Shown here piece after piece: positions 7,646 through 16,880 of a DNA stretch of 64,000 nucleotides. The notes beneath the pieces are model-generated. The model did no database searches. It was not told the origin of the DNA and was given only the letters and a program-made list of their open reading frames with translations. Source of the stretch: Conexibacter stalactiti (GTDB lineage: Bacteria > Actinomycetota > Thermoleophilia > Solirubrobacterales > Solirubrobacteraceae). The stretch lies in NCBI RefSeq assembly GCF_035967765.1, contig NZ_JAYWIT010000001.1; one strand, written 5' to 3'. Every line of letters starts with the position of its first letter. Within the stretch, counting starts at the first letter, position 1. The translations under genes were made by a program, and so were the position numbers.

Positions 7646-9055
7646 ATGGACCGAAGCACCGCAGGACCCGCGCCACACGGGAGGGACGCGGAACATCAGC
7701 GTCTCGGACGCGCGCTCCGCAGCGCGTGCGGCGCCCCCTGGGCCGTCGAGATGCGCGCGCTGCACGGCCCTGCCACGGCCGCGCTCGCCGACGCCCGCGC
7801 CCGCAAGCAGACGATCACGGCCGCGATCGCGCAGGCGCAGCTCGCCGCCGCGCTCGGCGCCGACGACGACGTCGACGGCACGACGCGCGCGCGCAACAGC
7901 GCCGCAATGCTGCTCGCGCGCGTCCCCGGCGCGCCGTCGCCGGAGCGGCTCGAGGCGCTGCTATGGCTCGGCCTCGTCGATTGGAGCGTGCTCGGCGACG
8001 TGCGCGCCGCGCGCGACCGGCTGGCCCGTGCGGCGGTGCTCGCACGCGGCGACGAGCACGCCGAGATCGCGCTGGCGACGCTCGCGATACGTGCGCTCGC
8101 CTCATCGATCGCCGGCGATCTGACCGGCGCCGCGACGACGGCGCGCGAGGCGGTCGCGGTCGCGCGCGCCAGCGGCGACGCCGCGCTGCTGACGCTCGCG
8201 CTCGCGGCCCAGACGCGTCAGCGCACGGTCCACGCCGAGCTGACCGGCGCGGTGAAGGCCGGCGAGGAGCTGCTCGCGCTGCGTTCGCAGGCGGCCGACC
8301 TCGCCGAGTTCGACGCGATCGCGGCGTGGGCGGTCGCGCCGGCGCTGCTCGACAGCGGCGAGCTGGAGCGCTGCGCCGAGCTGCTGCTGCCGGCGACGAC
8401 CGTCGAGCGGCTCGCGCTGCTGCTGCCGCAGGCGCGTGCGAGCCTGCTGCACACGCGGGTGCAGCTGGCGCTCGCGCGCGACGACCTCGGCGACGCGCGC
8501 CGTCAGCTCGCGATGCTGGAGGCGCTCGGCTTCGCGCGCACGCCGCTCGGCGGCGCGCTGGCCGGCGTCACCGCCGCGCTCGTCGCGCTCGCCGACGACC
8601 GGCCGCTCAACGCCGAGGTGCGCGCGACCGCCGCCGCCGAAGCCGCCCGACGGGCTCCGTCGCGGCTGCTGGAGCTGGGCGCGACACGGATGGCCGGCGC
8701 GGCCCAGGCGGCGCTCGGCGCCCCGGAGGTCGCGGCCGAGCGCTTCGCCGAAGCCGAGCAGATCGCCCGCTCGATCGGCGCCCACGCGCGCGCCGAGCTG
8801 GCCGCGCGAGAGCGGCGGGCGCTCGGCGGCGACCTCGGCGCCCAGGCCCCGACGGCCGAGCACTACGGACTGACGCCGCGCCAGCTGGAGATCGCCCAGC
8901 TGGTCGCCGCCGGCCGCACCAACCGCGAGGTGGCCGCGACGCTCGGGATCAGCGAGCACACCGTCAACACCCACCTGCGCGTCGCCTTCGCGCGACTCGG
9001 CGTGACGCGCCGGACCGCGCTCGCGAGCGCGCTGCAGCAGCGCGCCTCGGCCTAG
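7646..9055 (+). CDS. LuxR-family transcriptional regulator with helical-repeat N-terminus (469 aa)
   Basis: The C-terminal 60 residues are a typical LuxR/GerE helix-turn-helix: LTPRQLEIAQLVAAGRTNREVAATLGISEHTVNTHLRVAF. The first 390 residues are Ala/Arg-rich helices with TPR-like spacing and show no Walker A motif, so this is not a full LAL/MalT ATPase; it resembles the helical-repeat part of such regulators. No receiver domain is present. I chose ATG 7646 because the -10-like TACGAT lies just before it; the frame is open further upstream. In contrast with several neighbours I see no in-frame AGA arginine codon. It is convergent with the GntR gene and shares CTAG as overlapping stops. Target genes unknown. 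Confidence 0.8.
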   Translation: MDRSTAGPAPHGRDAEHQRLGRALRSACGAPWAVEMRALHGPATAALADARARKQTITAAIAQAQLAAALGADDDVDGTTRARNSAAMLLARVPGAPSPERLEALLWLGLVDWSVLGDVRAARDRLARAAVLARGDEHAEIALATLAIRALASSIAGDLTGAATTAREAVAVARASGDAALLTLALAAQTRQRTVHAELTGAVKAGEELLALRSQAADLAEFDAIAAWAVAPALLDSGELERCAELLLPATTVERLALLLPQARASLLHTRVQLALARDDLGDARRQLAMLEALGFARTPLGGALAGVTAALVALADDRPLNAEVRATAAAEAARRAPSRLLELGATRMAGAAQAALGAPEVAAERFAEAEQIARSIGAHARAELAARERRALGGDLGAQAPTAEHYGLTPRQLEIAQLVAAGRTNREVAATLGISEHTVNTHLRVAFARLGVTRRTALASALQQRASA

Positions 9056-9744
9056 GACTCCGAGACCTCGAACATGCGCGCGAGCGCCTCGCCGACGCGC
9101 TCGCGCACGACCAGCGCGCTGCGCTGGACGTGGGCGCGCATGAAGGCGGCGGCGGCATCGGCGTCGCCTTCGAGCACGGTGCGGACGATCTCCAGATGGT
9201 CGGCGATCGTCGCGCCGACGCGATCGTCGCTGGTGAAGTCGTGGACGCGCAGGATGCGGATGCGGTCGTTGAGGTCGCGCAGCATCCTCACCGCGACGTC
9301 GTTGCCGGCGGCGCGCGCGATCCGCTCGTGGAACGACTCGTCCTGGTGGACGAACTCGGGGCCGTGGTGGCTGCGGCCGCCGCTGCGCTCGGCCTCCAGC
9401 GCGCGCCAGTCCTGCAGGATCGCCTCCAGCTCACCGCGGTCGCCGGAGACCGAGGCGCGCCGCACCATCAGCTCCTCCAGCGCCAGCCGCACGTCGTACA
9501 GCTCGCGCATCGAGCGGACGCTCGGGACCGCGGGGCAGAGCCCGCCGGCCGGGTCGCGCACGACGTGACCGTCGCCCTCCAGCCGCCGCAGCGCCTCGCG
9601 CACGGGCGTGCGGCTGGTCGCGAAGTCGGCCGCGAGCTGCTGCTCGATCAGCCGCTGCCCGATCGGCAGGTCGCCGCGCAGCAGCTTCGCGCGCAGCTCG
9701 CTGTAGACGCGGTCGGCCTGGGAGGGGCGGGCGGAGCGGGTCAC
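9052..9744 (-). CDS. GntR-family regulator, FCD subfamily (230 aa)
   Basis: The winged helix (SQADRVYSELRAKLLRG, then RLIEQQLAADFATSRTPVREALRRLEGDGHV) is followed by an all-helical FCD ligand-binding domain with the metal-binding pattern (histidines in HQDESFHERIARAAGN and in ATIADHLEIVRTVLEGD). The GTG start at 9744 overlaps the stop of the DUF1116 gene (GTGA), so the regulator is co-translated with it. It most likely controls this gene set and the divergent amidase-permease pair in response to a carboxylate or ureide intermediate. The TTGCATACAA site at 11105 is a candidate target. Confidence 0.88.
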   Translation of the reverse strand: MTRSARPSQADRVYSELRAKLLRGDLPIGQRLIEQQLAADFATSRTPVREALRRLEGDGHVVRDPAGGLCPAVPSVRSMRELYDVRLALEELMVRRASVSGDRGELEAILQDWRALEAERSGGRSHHGPEFVHQDESFHERIARAAGNDVAVRMLRDLNDRIRILRVHDFTSDDRVGATIADHLEIVRTVLEGDADAAAAFMRAHVQRSALVVRERVGEALARMFEVSES

Positions 9745-10961
9745 ACCGGTACGTCGTCCAGTGCCGCGACCGCTGCCTCGAAGGCCGCCATCGGCGGATG
9801 CGTGATGCCGCCGCCGATCTGCCCGACGCCCGGTCGCACGTGCGCGATGCCCGTATGGACCGGCGGCAGGATCCGCTCGCGCACGACGGCGCGCGCGTCG
9901 ACGCCGAGCAGCGCGCGGCGCTCCTCGCCGTCCTGCTCGCGCCACGCCAGCCGCGGATGCTCGCCGCCGCCGATCGCGCGCAGGCGGGCGGTGATCGCCT
10001 CGGCGTCGGCGGGGTCGAGCCCGACCGTCGGAGCCGAGCGCGGCGAGGCCGCGATCGCGAGCGCGCCGAGGCCGAACGCCTCGACGATCGCCGAGTCACC
10101 GAGGTCGGGATTCATCTCGTCCGCAGCGTACCCCTCGTAGAGCGCGGCCGGTTCTGGGAGCGCCGCCGGACCGGTGAACCAGCGGCCGCCGAGGCCGGAG
10201 AGCTTGACGCCGACCTCGACGCCGTTGCGCGCTATCGCCGTCACCAGCGCGGAGCCGGGGACCTCGTCGGCGCACAGCAGCGCGACCTTCGCGGAGACCA
10301 TCGCGGCGTTGAGGAAGAACTGGTGGTTGCCGGCGACGAAGGCGGCGACGTCGTCGGGCAGCTCCGGCTCGAGGATCGCCAGCAGCAGCTCGGTGCCGGC
10401 ACCGGTGCGGTGGTGGCACTCGTCGCCGAGCCGCAGCGCGCGCGCCTGCAGCTCGATCAGGTCGACCGGCCCGCGGCGCTCGAGCGCGCGCTTCAGCGCC
10501 GGGCCCAGCATGGCGCTCATCCAGCGCAGCCGCGCGACGACCTCCTCGTCGTCGGCGCCGTAGCGCAGCACTTTGCCCGAGCCCTCGTTGAGCGGGCACC
10601 AGGCGGTCACGTCGCTGCCGGCGTCGCGCGCGACCAGCAGCGGCATCGAGCCGCCGACGGCGCCCGACATCGGGCCGACACCGCCGGCGTCATGGTTGGT
10701 CATCAGCGGGATCTCGCCGCGGTCCAGGCGCGCGAGCGTGTCGGCCGGATCGCTCCCCAGCCCCTCCAGCCAGCCGGCGACGCCGAGCGCGGCGCGCATC
10801 GGTGCGCACATCCGCTGCGGCTCGATCGGCGGACCGGCGTGGCAGAGGCCGCCCGCGGCGAGGTGGGGGACCAGCTCGGACGCCGGGACGACGTCGACGA
10901 GCAAGGGCCGCGCTGCGGCGAGCGCGGCCGCGGCGGGCTTTGCATGCAGCGATGTATTCAT
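9741..10961 (-). CDS. DUF1116 protein, AllG/YlbE-like (406 aa)
   Basis: The whole protein fits the DUF1116 family (E. coli YlbE, now AllG, a subunit of oxamate transcarbamylase with AllF/FdrA and AllH). Recognisable parts are CHAGPPIEPQRMCAPMRAALG near residue 40-60, ITLTNHDAGGVGPMSG-like LMTNHDAGGVGPMSG, and TGAGTELLLAILEPELPDDVAAFVAGNHQFFLN. In allantoin degraders the three subunits occur together with carbamate kinase; here AllF, AllH and the kinase are not next to it. Neighbours are a GntR regulator, an isochorismatase-like amidase and an NCS2 permease, pointing to degradation of a ureide, biuret-like or pyrimidine-derived compound. A -10-like TAGGCT lies 7 nt before the ATG. Confidence 0.8.
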   Translation of the reverse strand: MNTSLHAKPAAAALAAARPLLVDVVPASELVPHLAAGGLCHAGPPIEPQRMCAPMRAALGVAGWLEGLGSDPADTLARLDRGEIPLMTNHDAGGVGPMSGAVGGSMPLLVARDAGSDVTAWCPLNEGSGKVLRYGADDEEVVARLRWMSAMLGPALKRALERRGPVDLIELQARALRLGDECHHRTGAGTELLLAILEPELPDDVAAFVAGNHQFFLNAAMVSAKVALLCADEVPGSALVTAIARNGVEVGVKLSGLGGRWFTGPAALPEPAALYEGYAADEMNPDLGDSAIVEAFGLGALAIAASPRSAPTVGLDPADAEAITARLRAIGGGEHPRLAWREQDGEERRALLGVDARAVVRERILPPVHTGIAHVRPGVGQIGGGITHPPMAAFEAAVAALDDVPV

Positions 10962-10968
10962 GCGCCGC

Positions 10969-10974
10969 AGCCTA
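10969..10974 (-). promoter_or_regulatory. Putative -10 box of the DUF1116-GntR operon
   Basis: On the minus strand TAGGCT lies 7 nt before ATG 10961, and no Shine-Dalgarno is visible, so the transcript is probably leaderless. An ATGTATTCAT repeat (10952-10961) overlaps the start codon. Confidence 0.5.
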
Positions 10975-11104
10975 GCCGCGGCGCCCGAAGCGCCGGGCTG
11001 GACATCTGGCCAAAGAACACGGGTGATCTCGTCCCCATCGGACCGTGATCAGGTCACCTCGCTCGCATTAGGTTGGCGCCAAGGCAGCGCCGTTGTGCAC
11101 CGCA

Positions 11105-11114
11105 TTGCATACAA
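11105..11114. promoter_or_regulatory. Possible GntR/FCD operator
   Basis: TTGCATACAA is a near-palindrome of the TTGnATnCAA type bound by many FCD regulators, located 22 bp before the amidase start. A perfect palindrome TTGGCGCCAA (11073-11082) lies in the same 175-bp divergent region. Confidence 0.4.
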
Positions 11115-11136
11115 CCAACCGTCGGCGAGGAAACGC

Positions 11137-11820
11137 ATGGCCCTGACCGTTCCTGCCAGTCCCTACGACTTCGTCTTCGAACCCACGCGGACCGCGCTCG
11201 TCGTGATCGACATGCAGCGCGACTTCCTCGAACCGGGCGGGTTCGGCGAGCTGCTCGGAAACGACGTCTCCGAGCTGGCCCGCGTCGTCGCGCCATTGCG
11301 AGCACTGCTGGACGCGGCGCGCGACGCGGGACTCCTTGTGGTGCACACGCGCGAGGGCCACCGCCCCGACCTCAGCGACGCGCCGCCCTCCAAGCTCGCG
11401 CGCGGGGGCGGCGAGCTGACGATCGGCAGCCACGGGCCGAAGGGCCGGATCCTGATCCGCGGCGAGGAGGGCCACGACATCGTGCCGGAGCTGGCGCCGC
11501 TGCCCGGCGAGGTCGTGCTCGACAAGCCCGGCAAGGGCGCCTTCCACGCGACCGACCTGGAGCTGCTGCTGCGCAACAGAGGGATCGAGCGGCTGATCGT
11601 CACCGGCGTGACGACCGAGGTCTGCGTCCACACGACCGTGCGCGAGGCCAACGACCGCGGCTACGAGTGCCTCGTGCCGGGCGACTGCGTCGGCTCCTAC
11701 TTCCCCGAGTTCCACGAGGTCGGCCTCAGAATGATCGCCGCGCAGGGCGGCATCTTCGGCTGGGTCGGCCACTCGCAGGACCTGCTGGACGTGCTCACCC
11801 CCGCGATCGCCAGGAGCTGA
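11137..11820 (+). CDS. Isochorismatase-family cysteine hydrolase (227 aa)
   Basis: A small amidase with the cysteine-hydrolase triad: Asp in ALVVIDMQRDF, Lys in LDKPGKGAF and Cys in VTGVTTEVCVHTTVREAND, the last with the cis-peptide GVTTE motif. The set EPGGFGELLGNDVS, HRPDLSDAPPSK and DCVGSYFPEFHE reminds me of biuret hydrolases and related ureide amidases rather than nicotinamidases. ATG 11137 has GGCGAGGAAA upstream. The gene lies 4 bp before the permease gene (one operon) and is divergent from DUF1116-GntR. Likely role: release of ammonia from a carbamoyl-containing intermediate. Substrate not proven. Confidence 0.85.
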   Translation: MALTVPASPYDFVFEPTRTALVVIDMQRDFLEPGGFGELLGNDVSELARVVAPLRALLDAARDAGLLVVHTREGHRPDLSDAPPSKLARGGGELTIGSHGPKGRILIRGEEGHDIVPELAPLPGEVVLDKPGKGAFHATDLELLLRNRGIERLIVTGVTTEVCVHTTVREANDRGYECLVPGDCVGSYFPEFHEVGLRMIAAQGGIFGWVGHSQDLLDVLTPAIARS

Positions 11821-11824
11821 CTCG

Positions 11825-13465
11825 ATGGACCAGACCCTCAGACTGCCGCTCTGGACCCGCGGCGACCTCAACGCCTTCTTCGGCCTCGGCATCAACATGC
11901 TCGTCAACGTGCTCGTGATCACCGGCCTGATGACCGGCGTGATCGGGCTCAGCGACCACGACGCCTTCGAGGTGATCCTGCCGGCGCTCGGGATCGAGCT
12001 GCTGGTCGGCAACCTCTTCTACTTCTGGCTCGCGCGCCGGCTCGCGATCAAGGAGGGGCGCGACGACGTCACCGCGCTGCCGTACGGGCCGAGCGTCCCG
12101 CACATGTTCATCGTCACGTTCGTGATCATGCTGCCGACCTACCTGCAGACGAGAGACCCGATCCTCGCCTGGCAGGCCGGCCTCGCGTGGGCCTTCATCA
12201 TCGGCGTGATCATCCTGATCGGCGCCTTCGTCGGGCCGCTGATCCGCCGCTTCACGCCGCGCGCCGCGCTGCTCGGCACGCTCGCCGGGATCTCGGTCAC
12301 GTTCATCTCGATGCGGCCGGCGGCGCAGATGTGGGAGGCGGCGTGGGTCGCGCTGCCGGTGCTGGCGATCATCGTGATCGGCTTCATCGCGAACGTGCGG
12401 CTGCCCGGGAACGTCCCGATCGGCCTCGCCGCGCTCGTCGTCGGCACGACGATCGCGTGGGTCGGCGGCTACATGTCGATCGACTCCGTCAGCGACTCGG
12501 CCGAGGCGATCGCCGTCGGCCTGCCGACGCTCAACATCGACCTGCTGTTCGACGGGCTGGAGGGGATCTCGCCGCTGCTGGCGACCGCGATCCCGCTCGG
12601 CATCTACAACTTCACCGAGGCGATGTCGAACGTCGAGTCGGCCGCCGCGGCCGGCGACAGATACAACCTCCGCAGCGTGCTGCTGGCCGACGGCGCGGGC
12701 GCCGTCGTCGGCGCCGGCCTCGGCTCGCCGTTCCCGCCGGCCGTCTACGTCGGCCACCCGGGCTGGAAGGCCGCCGGCGGCCGCATGGGCTACTCGCTCG
12801 CGACGGGCGTCGTGATCTTCCTGCTGTGCCTGTTCGGGCTCTTCCCGCTGCTCGGCGCGATCCTGCCGACGCCGGCGATCGTCCCAATCCTGCTCTACAT
12901 CGGCCTCGTGATCGGCGCGCAGGCGTTCCGCTCGGTGCCGAAGGCGTACTACGCCGCGGTCGTGCTGGCGATGGTGCCGAACCTCGCGCAGTGGGCGACC
13001 GGCCTGATCGACAACGCGCTCGCGGCAGCAGGCACGGCGGCGCCGAGAGTCGGCTTCGAGGCGCTCGCCGGTGCTGGCGTGATCTACGAGGGGCTGCTCC
13101 ACCTCGGCGAGGGAGCGGTGCTCGCCGGCATGGTGCTCGGCGCGATCGCCGCCTTCATGATCGACCGCCGCTTCCTGTGGGCGGGCGGCTACGCCTTCTT
13201 CGGCGCCGCGCTCGCGAGCGTCGGGCTGATCCACGGCGCGAAGGTCGAGCTGTTCGTGCCCGACGGCGGGATAGCGCTCGGCTACGCCTTCATGGGCCTC
13301 GTCTGCGTCGCCTTCCACTTCCTCAGAATCCCCGAGCGCGAGGTCGATCCCGACGATCCGATGGACGTCGAGGAGGCGGCCGAGCGGGCCGCCGCGCCGC
13401 CGCTGTTCGGCCCGAAGCCGACAGCGCCGGCGGCCGCGGAGAAGCCGGTCGCGGCGGGGGTCTAG
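11825..13465 (+). CDS. NCS2/AzgA-like nucleobase permease (546 aa)
   Basis: A multi-pass membrane transporter of the xanthine/uracil permease superfamily: WTRGDLNAFFGLGINMLVN at the start, VILPALGIELLVGNLFYFWLARRLAIKEGRDDVTALPYG in the first quarter and alternating hydrophobic segments throughout, with a short Ala/Pro tail. It follows the amidase gene by 4 bp, so it probably imports the compound that the cluster degrades (nucleobase or small ureide). It is convergent with the patatin gene with a 1-bp gap. Specificity cannot be derived from the sequence. Confidence 0.85.
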   Translation: MDQTLRLPLWTRGDLNAFFGLGINMLVNVLVITGLMTGVIGLSDHDAFEVILPALGIELLVGNLFYFWLARRLAIKEGRDDVTALPYGPSVPHMFIVTFVIMLPTYLQTRDPILAWQAGLAWAFIIGVIILIGAFVGPLIRRFTPRAALLGTLAGISVTFISMRPAAQMWEAAWVALPVLAIIVIGFIANVRLPGNVPIGLAALVVGTTIAWVGGYMSIDSVSDSAEAIAVGLPTLNIDLLFDGLEGISPLLATAIPLGIYNFTEAMSNVESAAAAGDRYNLRSVLLADGAGAVVGAGLGSPFPPAVYVGHPGWKAAGGRMGYSLATGVVIFLLCLFGLFPLLGAILPTPAIVPILLYIGLVIGAQAFRSVPKAYYAAVVLAMVPNLAQWATGLIDNALAAAGTAAPRVGFEALAGAGVIYEGLLHLGEGAVLAGMVLGAIAAFMIDRRFLWAGGYAFFGAALASVGLIHGAKVELFVPDGGIALGYAFMGLVCVAFHFLRIPEREVDPDDPMDVEEAAERAAAPPLFGPKPTAPAAAEKPVAAGV

Positions 13466-13466
13466 G

Positions 13467-16016
13467 TCAGAGGCGGCGGCGCAGCCATCCGACCAGCCGG
13501 GCGAGCCGCTCTCGCCCGGCGCCGCGGGAGAGCGGCAGCGCCACCGCGCGCAGCGGGCCGAGCGCCTTCGCAAGCGGGACTCTCGCCGTGCGCAGCATTC
13601 CGAGCGCGACGACTCCCGCATGCGCGATCGTGCCGACGGCGAGGCGGCTCGACGCCTCCTCCGGCGAGCGCAGCCGCTGCGGCAGGGTCGGTGCGGCGCG
13701 CAGCGCGCGGACGATCGCCTCGATGCCGTCCTCGAACGGGAGGCGCAACGGCTCGGCACCGGCGCCGAGCTGGGCGTCCCCGTTCGACTCGGCGACCAGC
13801 AGCGGCAGCTCCTCCCGCAGCACCTCCAGCTGGATGGCGCGCGCGCAGACGGCGCGGGTGAAAGCCGCGGTCCCGCCGCTGTCCGCGAGGTCGTCGGCGA
13901 GCGCACCGCGCAGCGTCTGACGCAGCCCTTCCAGCTCCCCGGGGTGCAGCGGCCCGCTCGTCGGCCGAGCGCTCGGCGGGGGCGCGCCGGCACGTTCGGC
14001 AAGCGCCTCCGCGACCAGCCAGCGGTGCTCCGCGCCGGCGCCGTCCGGCAGCAGCCCGTCCGCGAGCGCCGCTGCGACCGCACCGTCGGGGAGCCGCCGC
14101 GCGCGCTCCTGGCTGACGAGGATGTCGGCGATCCGCGCGGCTGCGTCGAGTCGGCCCCACATGAAGTCGTTGACCCGCCACGAGCGACGGTAGAACGCGG
14201 CGAAGTGGCCGAGGTCGATGCCGGTCAGCTTCTCGCGCGGGCTGCGGCGCACCGTCGCTCTGTCGACCGGCTGCGGGTCGAGGATCGGCGTCGGCGCGAA
14301 CGGCGTCAACTGCGCGAAGCGCAGCTGCTGCGTCGTCTCGACCTCCTCCTCGCCGCCGTCGAGCGCGCGCCGCACGACCTCGATCGCGAGCGCGCGCGCC
14401 AGCAGCGTCTCGAACCAACGATCGTCCGCGTCGGCGGCGGGCGGCCCGAACAGCAGCGTCGCCGCTCTGCCGCCAGGCTGGAGCGCGCTCCTCACCGCCG
14501 TGGCCGCGTCTCTGAGCGACGACCGCGGGTCATACGCCTGCACCAGCGCCATCGCCGCCGCGACCGTCTCCGCCGGCGTCGGTGCCGGCGCGGTTGCGCG
14601 CAACTCGGCGACGCCGCTCGCGACCTCGGCCTGCTCGCGATAGACCTCCTGCAGCGCGCTGTCGATCGCCATGCGCGCGTTCAGCAGCTCGCCGCGGTCT
14701 TCCACGGGCGGGTCGGCGGCGAGCGCGTCGCGCAGCACGTCGAGCAGCAGGTGCAGGAAGCGCTGCGCCGGGCTCATGCCCCACTGCCACGGACCGTCGG
14801 CGTCGACGTCGAGCCTGTCCGGCAGCCACGGGATCGCGGCGGTGTCGTCGGCATAGTCGACATAGACGTCGTCGACGACGTCGCCGTCGCCGATCAGCTC
14901 CTGCAGCGACTGCAGCAGCCGGCGGCGCCGGTAGGTCGGCAGCAGCGGCCCCGCGACGGCGGCCAGCGCAGCGGCGTCGAGCTGCAGCAGCTTCAGAACG
15001 GGCGCGTCGGCGCCGAGCCGCGCCGGCCGCAGCGCCCGCTCGATCGCGCTCAGCTGGTCGACGAACGGCGCCTGTCGCGGCAGCTCGACGACCGCGATCG
15101 GAAGCTGTCGCAGCGTCGGTTGGCTGTCCGGTCTGTCGCTGCCGGGCGGCTCCTCCCCGACCTCCGGCGGCGGATCGGCGTTGACGTACAGCACGTACCG
15201 CTGCACCTCGCGCGTCGCCGGCCGCGTCGGCACGAGCGCCAGCGCGGCCGCGATCGGCGCGTTGTCGAGCAGGCCGCCGTCGAGCGCCCAGCGCTCGCTC
15301 GTCAGCCCCGCCAGCTCGCGCGCTCTGCCCCGCAGCTGGACCGGCTCGAACGCGAACGGGAACGACGCCGAGGCGCGCGCCGCCGCGGCGAGCTGCTCGA
15401 CCCCGTAGTCGGCCGTCGTGCGAAAGCGGAAACGGGCACGGTGCTCGCGCGCGGTGAGCGTGCGTCTCCATGCGTCACGGAAGGCGTGCGGCTCGCCGGC
15501 GACGTCGGTCGTCGTCACGTCGAGCTTGACCTCGATGGCGGGCAGCCCTGCCTGCGCCGGCCCGTCCAACAGCGTGGTGAACGCCGCTCTCAGGTCGGCC
15601 GCGAAGAGGTCGCCCTGCATCAGCGACTGCGGCGCGTCCGCCTCGCGACGCTGCAGGAGCCGGCCGAAGTCGCCGAGGTCGAGCCACCTGCCGCGCACGA
15701 ACTCCGCCGTCAGCGGGCGACGATGGACGATCGCGGCGCCGAGCAGCGCGCCGTTGATCCCGCCGGCGCTGGAGCCGCTCATGATGTCGATCACCAGCTC
15801 GCGGCGAAACGCCTCACAGAGCGTCGCGTACAGCCGGCCGGAGCCGCTCTCGCCTGCGGCCCCGGAGCCGAACGAGCGCGCCCGCCGTGCGCTGTCGAGC
15901 TCGACCGTCACGCCGCCCATCCAGACGGCCAGACTGACCCCGCCGTTGAGCGCGAGGACCAGCCGCACCTCCTCGGTGTCGGTGTCGACCTGCGCCTTCG
16001 GCTGCCCGTCGTTCAC
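13467..16016 (-). CDS. Patatin-like phospholipase, long DUF3376-type (849 aa)
   Basis: The N-terminal 330 residues form a patatin acyl hydrolase: glycine-rich oxyanion segment LALNGGVSLAVWMGG, nucleophile elbow GSSAGG in DIMSGSSAGGINGALL, and the dyad Asp in ALDGGLLDNAP. The long C-terminal helical part, with QELIGDGDVVDD, is typical of the 800-plus-residue actinobacterial patatin-like family. No signal peptide is seen, so it is cytosolic or membrane-peripheral and should cleave phospholipid or other acyl esters. The start is GTG 16016 with GAAAGG upstream; a TACGAT box lies farther upstream. Confidence 0.88.
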   Translation of the reverse strand: MNDGQPKAQVDTDTEEVRLVLALNGGVSLAVWMGGVTVELDSARRARSFGSGAAGESGSGRLYATLCEAFRRELVIDIMSGSSAGGINGALLGAAIVHRRPLTAEFVRGRWLDLGDFGRLLQRREADAPQSLMQGDLFAADLRAAFTTLLDGPAQAGLPAIEVKLDVTTTDVAGEPHAFRDAWRRTLTAREHRARFRFRTTADYGVEQLAAAARASASFPFAFEPVQLRGRARELAGLTSERWALDGGLLDNAPIAAALALVPTRPATREVQRYVLYVNADPPPEVGEEPPGSDRPDSQPTLRQLPIAVVELPRQAPFVDQLSAIERALRPARLGADAPVLKLLQLDAAALAAVAGPLLPTYRRRRLLQSLQELIGDGDVVDDVYVDYADDTAAIPWLPDRLDVDADGPWQWGMSPAQRFLHLLLDVLRDALAADPPVEDRGELLNARMAIDSALQEVYREQAEVASGVAELRATAPAPTPAETVAAAMALVQAYDPRSSLRDAATAVRSALQPGGRAATLLFGPPAADADDRWFETLLARALAIEVVRRALDGGEEEVETTQQLRFAQLTPFAPTPILDPQPVDRATVRRSPREKLTGIDLGHFAAFYRRSWRVNDFMWGRLDAAARIADILVSQERARRLPDGAVAAALADGLLPDGAGAEHRWLVAEALAERAGAPPPSARPTSGPLHPGELEGLRQTLRGALADDLADSGGTAAFTRAVCARAIQLEVLREELPLLVAESNGDAQLGAGAEPLRLPFEDGIEAIVRALRAAPTLPQRLRSPEEASSRLAVGTIAHAGVVALGMLRTARVPLAKALGPLRAVALPLSRGAGRERLARLVGWLRRRL

Positions 16017-16067
16017 GCCGCGCCTTTCGCCCCAGTATCTGGAGCATCGTAGCGGCGAGCGGCACCC

Positions 16068-16871
16068 TCAGTCGCGTTCGAGCCGGTCGAGCGCCGCCGC
16101 CTGGGCGCGCGCGGCGGCCGGGTCGGCCGGCGGCGCCGGCAGCTCGATGCCCGGCGGCAGCTCCATGTGCAGCGTCGTGAGCGTCGCGATCCGCAGCACG
16201 CCGGGACCGGCGCTGGCGCTCAGGACGTGGCCGCCGCGGCTGCGGTCGGCGGTGATCGCGTGCAGGTGGAAGCCGGGCAGCTCGACGCCCTCGGCGCCCT
16301 GCGGGAAGCGGAAGCCGACGAGCGAGCCGTCGGTCGCCGGCAGCATGAAGTCGCGCAGCTCGGCGGCGACCTCCATCAGCGGCCGGTAGGGGCGCTGCTG
16401 CGGCGCGACCGAGCGGGCGTGGACGGCCGCGAGCCGGCCGTCGAAGCGCAGCGCGAGCGCCCCATCGGCCGCAGGCGCGTGCTGTTCGACGAAGGCGAGC
16501 AGCTGCTCGTGCGACAGCTCGCGGTCGACCGCGATCGTGACTTCGGGCGCGAACGGCGTCACGACGGCGAACGGCGTGCGCTCGTCGTCGGGGACCGGCG
16601 CGATCGAGCCGTCGACGCGGGCGCGCCAGACCTCGCCGTCGAGCACGACCATCTCGCCGTCGAGCGCCTGGAAGGTGCCGAGGCCGAGGTCGCCGTGGGC
16701 GCGCAGCTCGCCGATCGTCAGGTCGCCGTCGTAGGCGCCGTCGAGCAGCGCCGCCAGCGTCGAGGTCTGGAAGACGATGTGCGGCGCGGCGCGCTCGTCA
16801 CCGAGCGCGCCGTGCCGGACCGTGCGCGGATGCAGCGCGGCGATCAGCCGCGGGTCGATCGCCGTCGCCAC
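16068..16871 (-). CDS. budA: Alpha-acetolactate decarboxylase (267 aa)
   Basis: This enzyme converts acetolactate to acetoin. Family blocks are easy to see: FQTSTLAALLDGAYDGDLTIGELRAHGDLGLGTFQALDGEM, then VLDGEVWRARVDG, and the zinc-binding stretch GFHLHAITADRSRGGHVLS with three histidines, plus an upstream Glu in the C-terminal third. Length is usual for the family. No acetolactate synthase or butanediol dehydrogenase gene is nearby, so its substrate must come from branched-chain amino acid biosynthesis. It follows the GX3-repeat gene by 9 bp on the same strand and could share its transcript. Confidence 0.92.
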   Translation of the reverse strand: MATAIDPRLIAALHPRTVRHGALGDERAAPHIVFQTSTLAALLDGAYDGDLTIGELRAHGDLGLGTFQALDGEMVVLDGEVWRARVDGSIAPVPDDERTPFAVVTPFAPEVTIAVDRELSHEQLLAFVEQHAPAADGALALRFDGRLAAVHARSVAPQQRPYRPLMEVAAELRDFMLPATDGSLVGFRFPQGAEGVELPGFHLHAITADRSRGGHVLSASAGPGVLRIATLTTLHMELPPGIELPAPPADPAAARAQAAALDRLERD

Positions 16872-16880
16872 TGCCGCGCC

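Noticed and set aside
10952..10961. ATGTATTCAT near-palindrome as an autoregulatory GntR site
   Set aside because: It coincides with the codons ATG AAT ACA, so chance is likely; mentioned only as a note.
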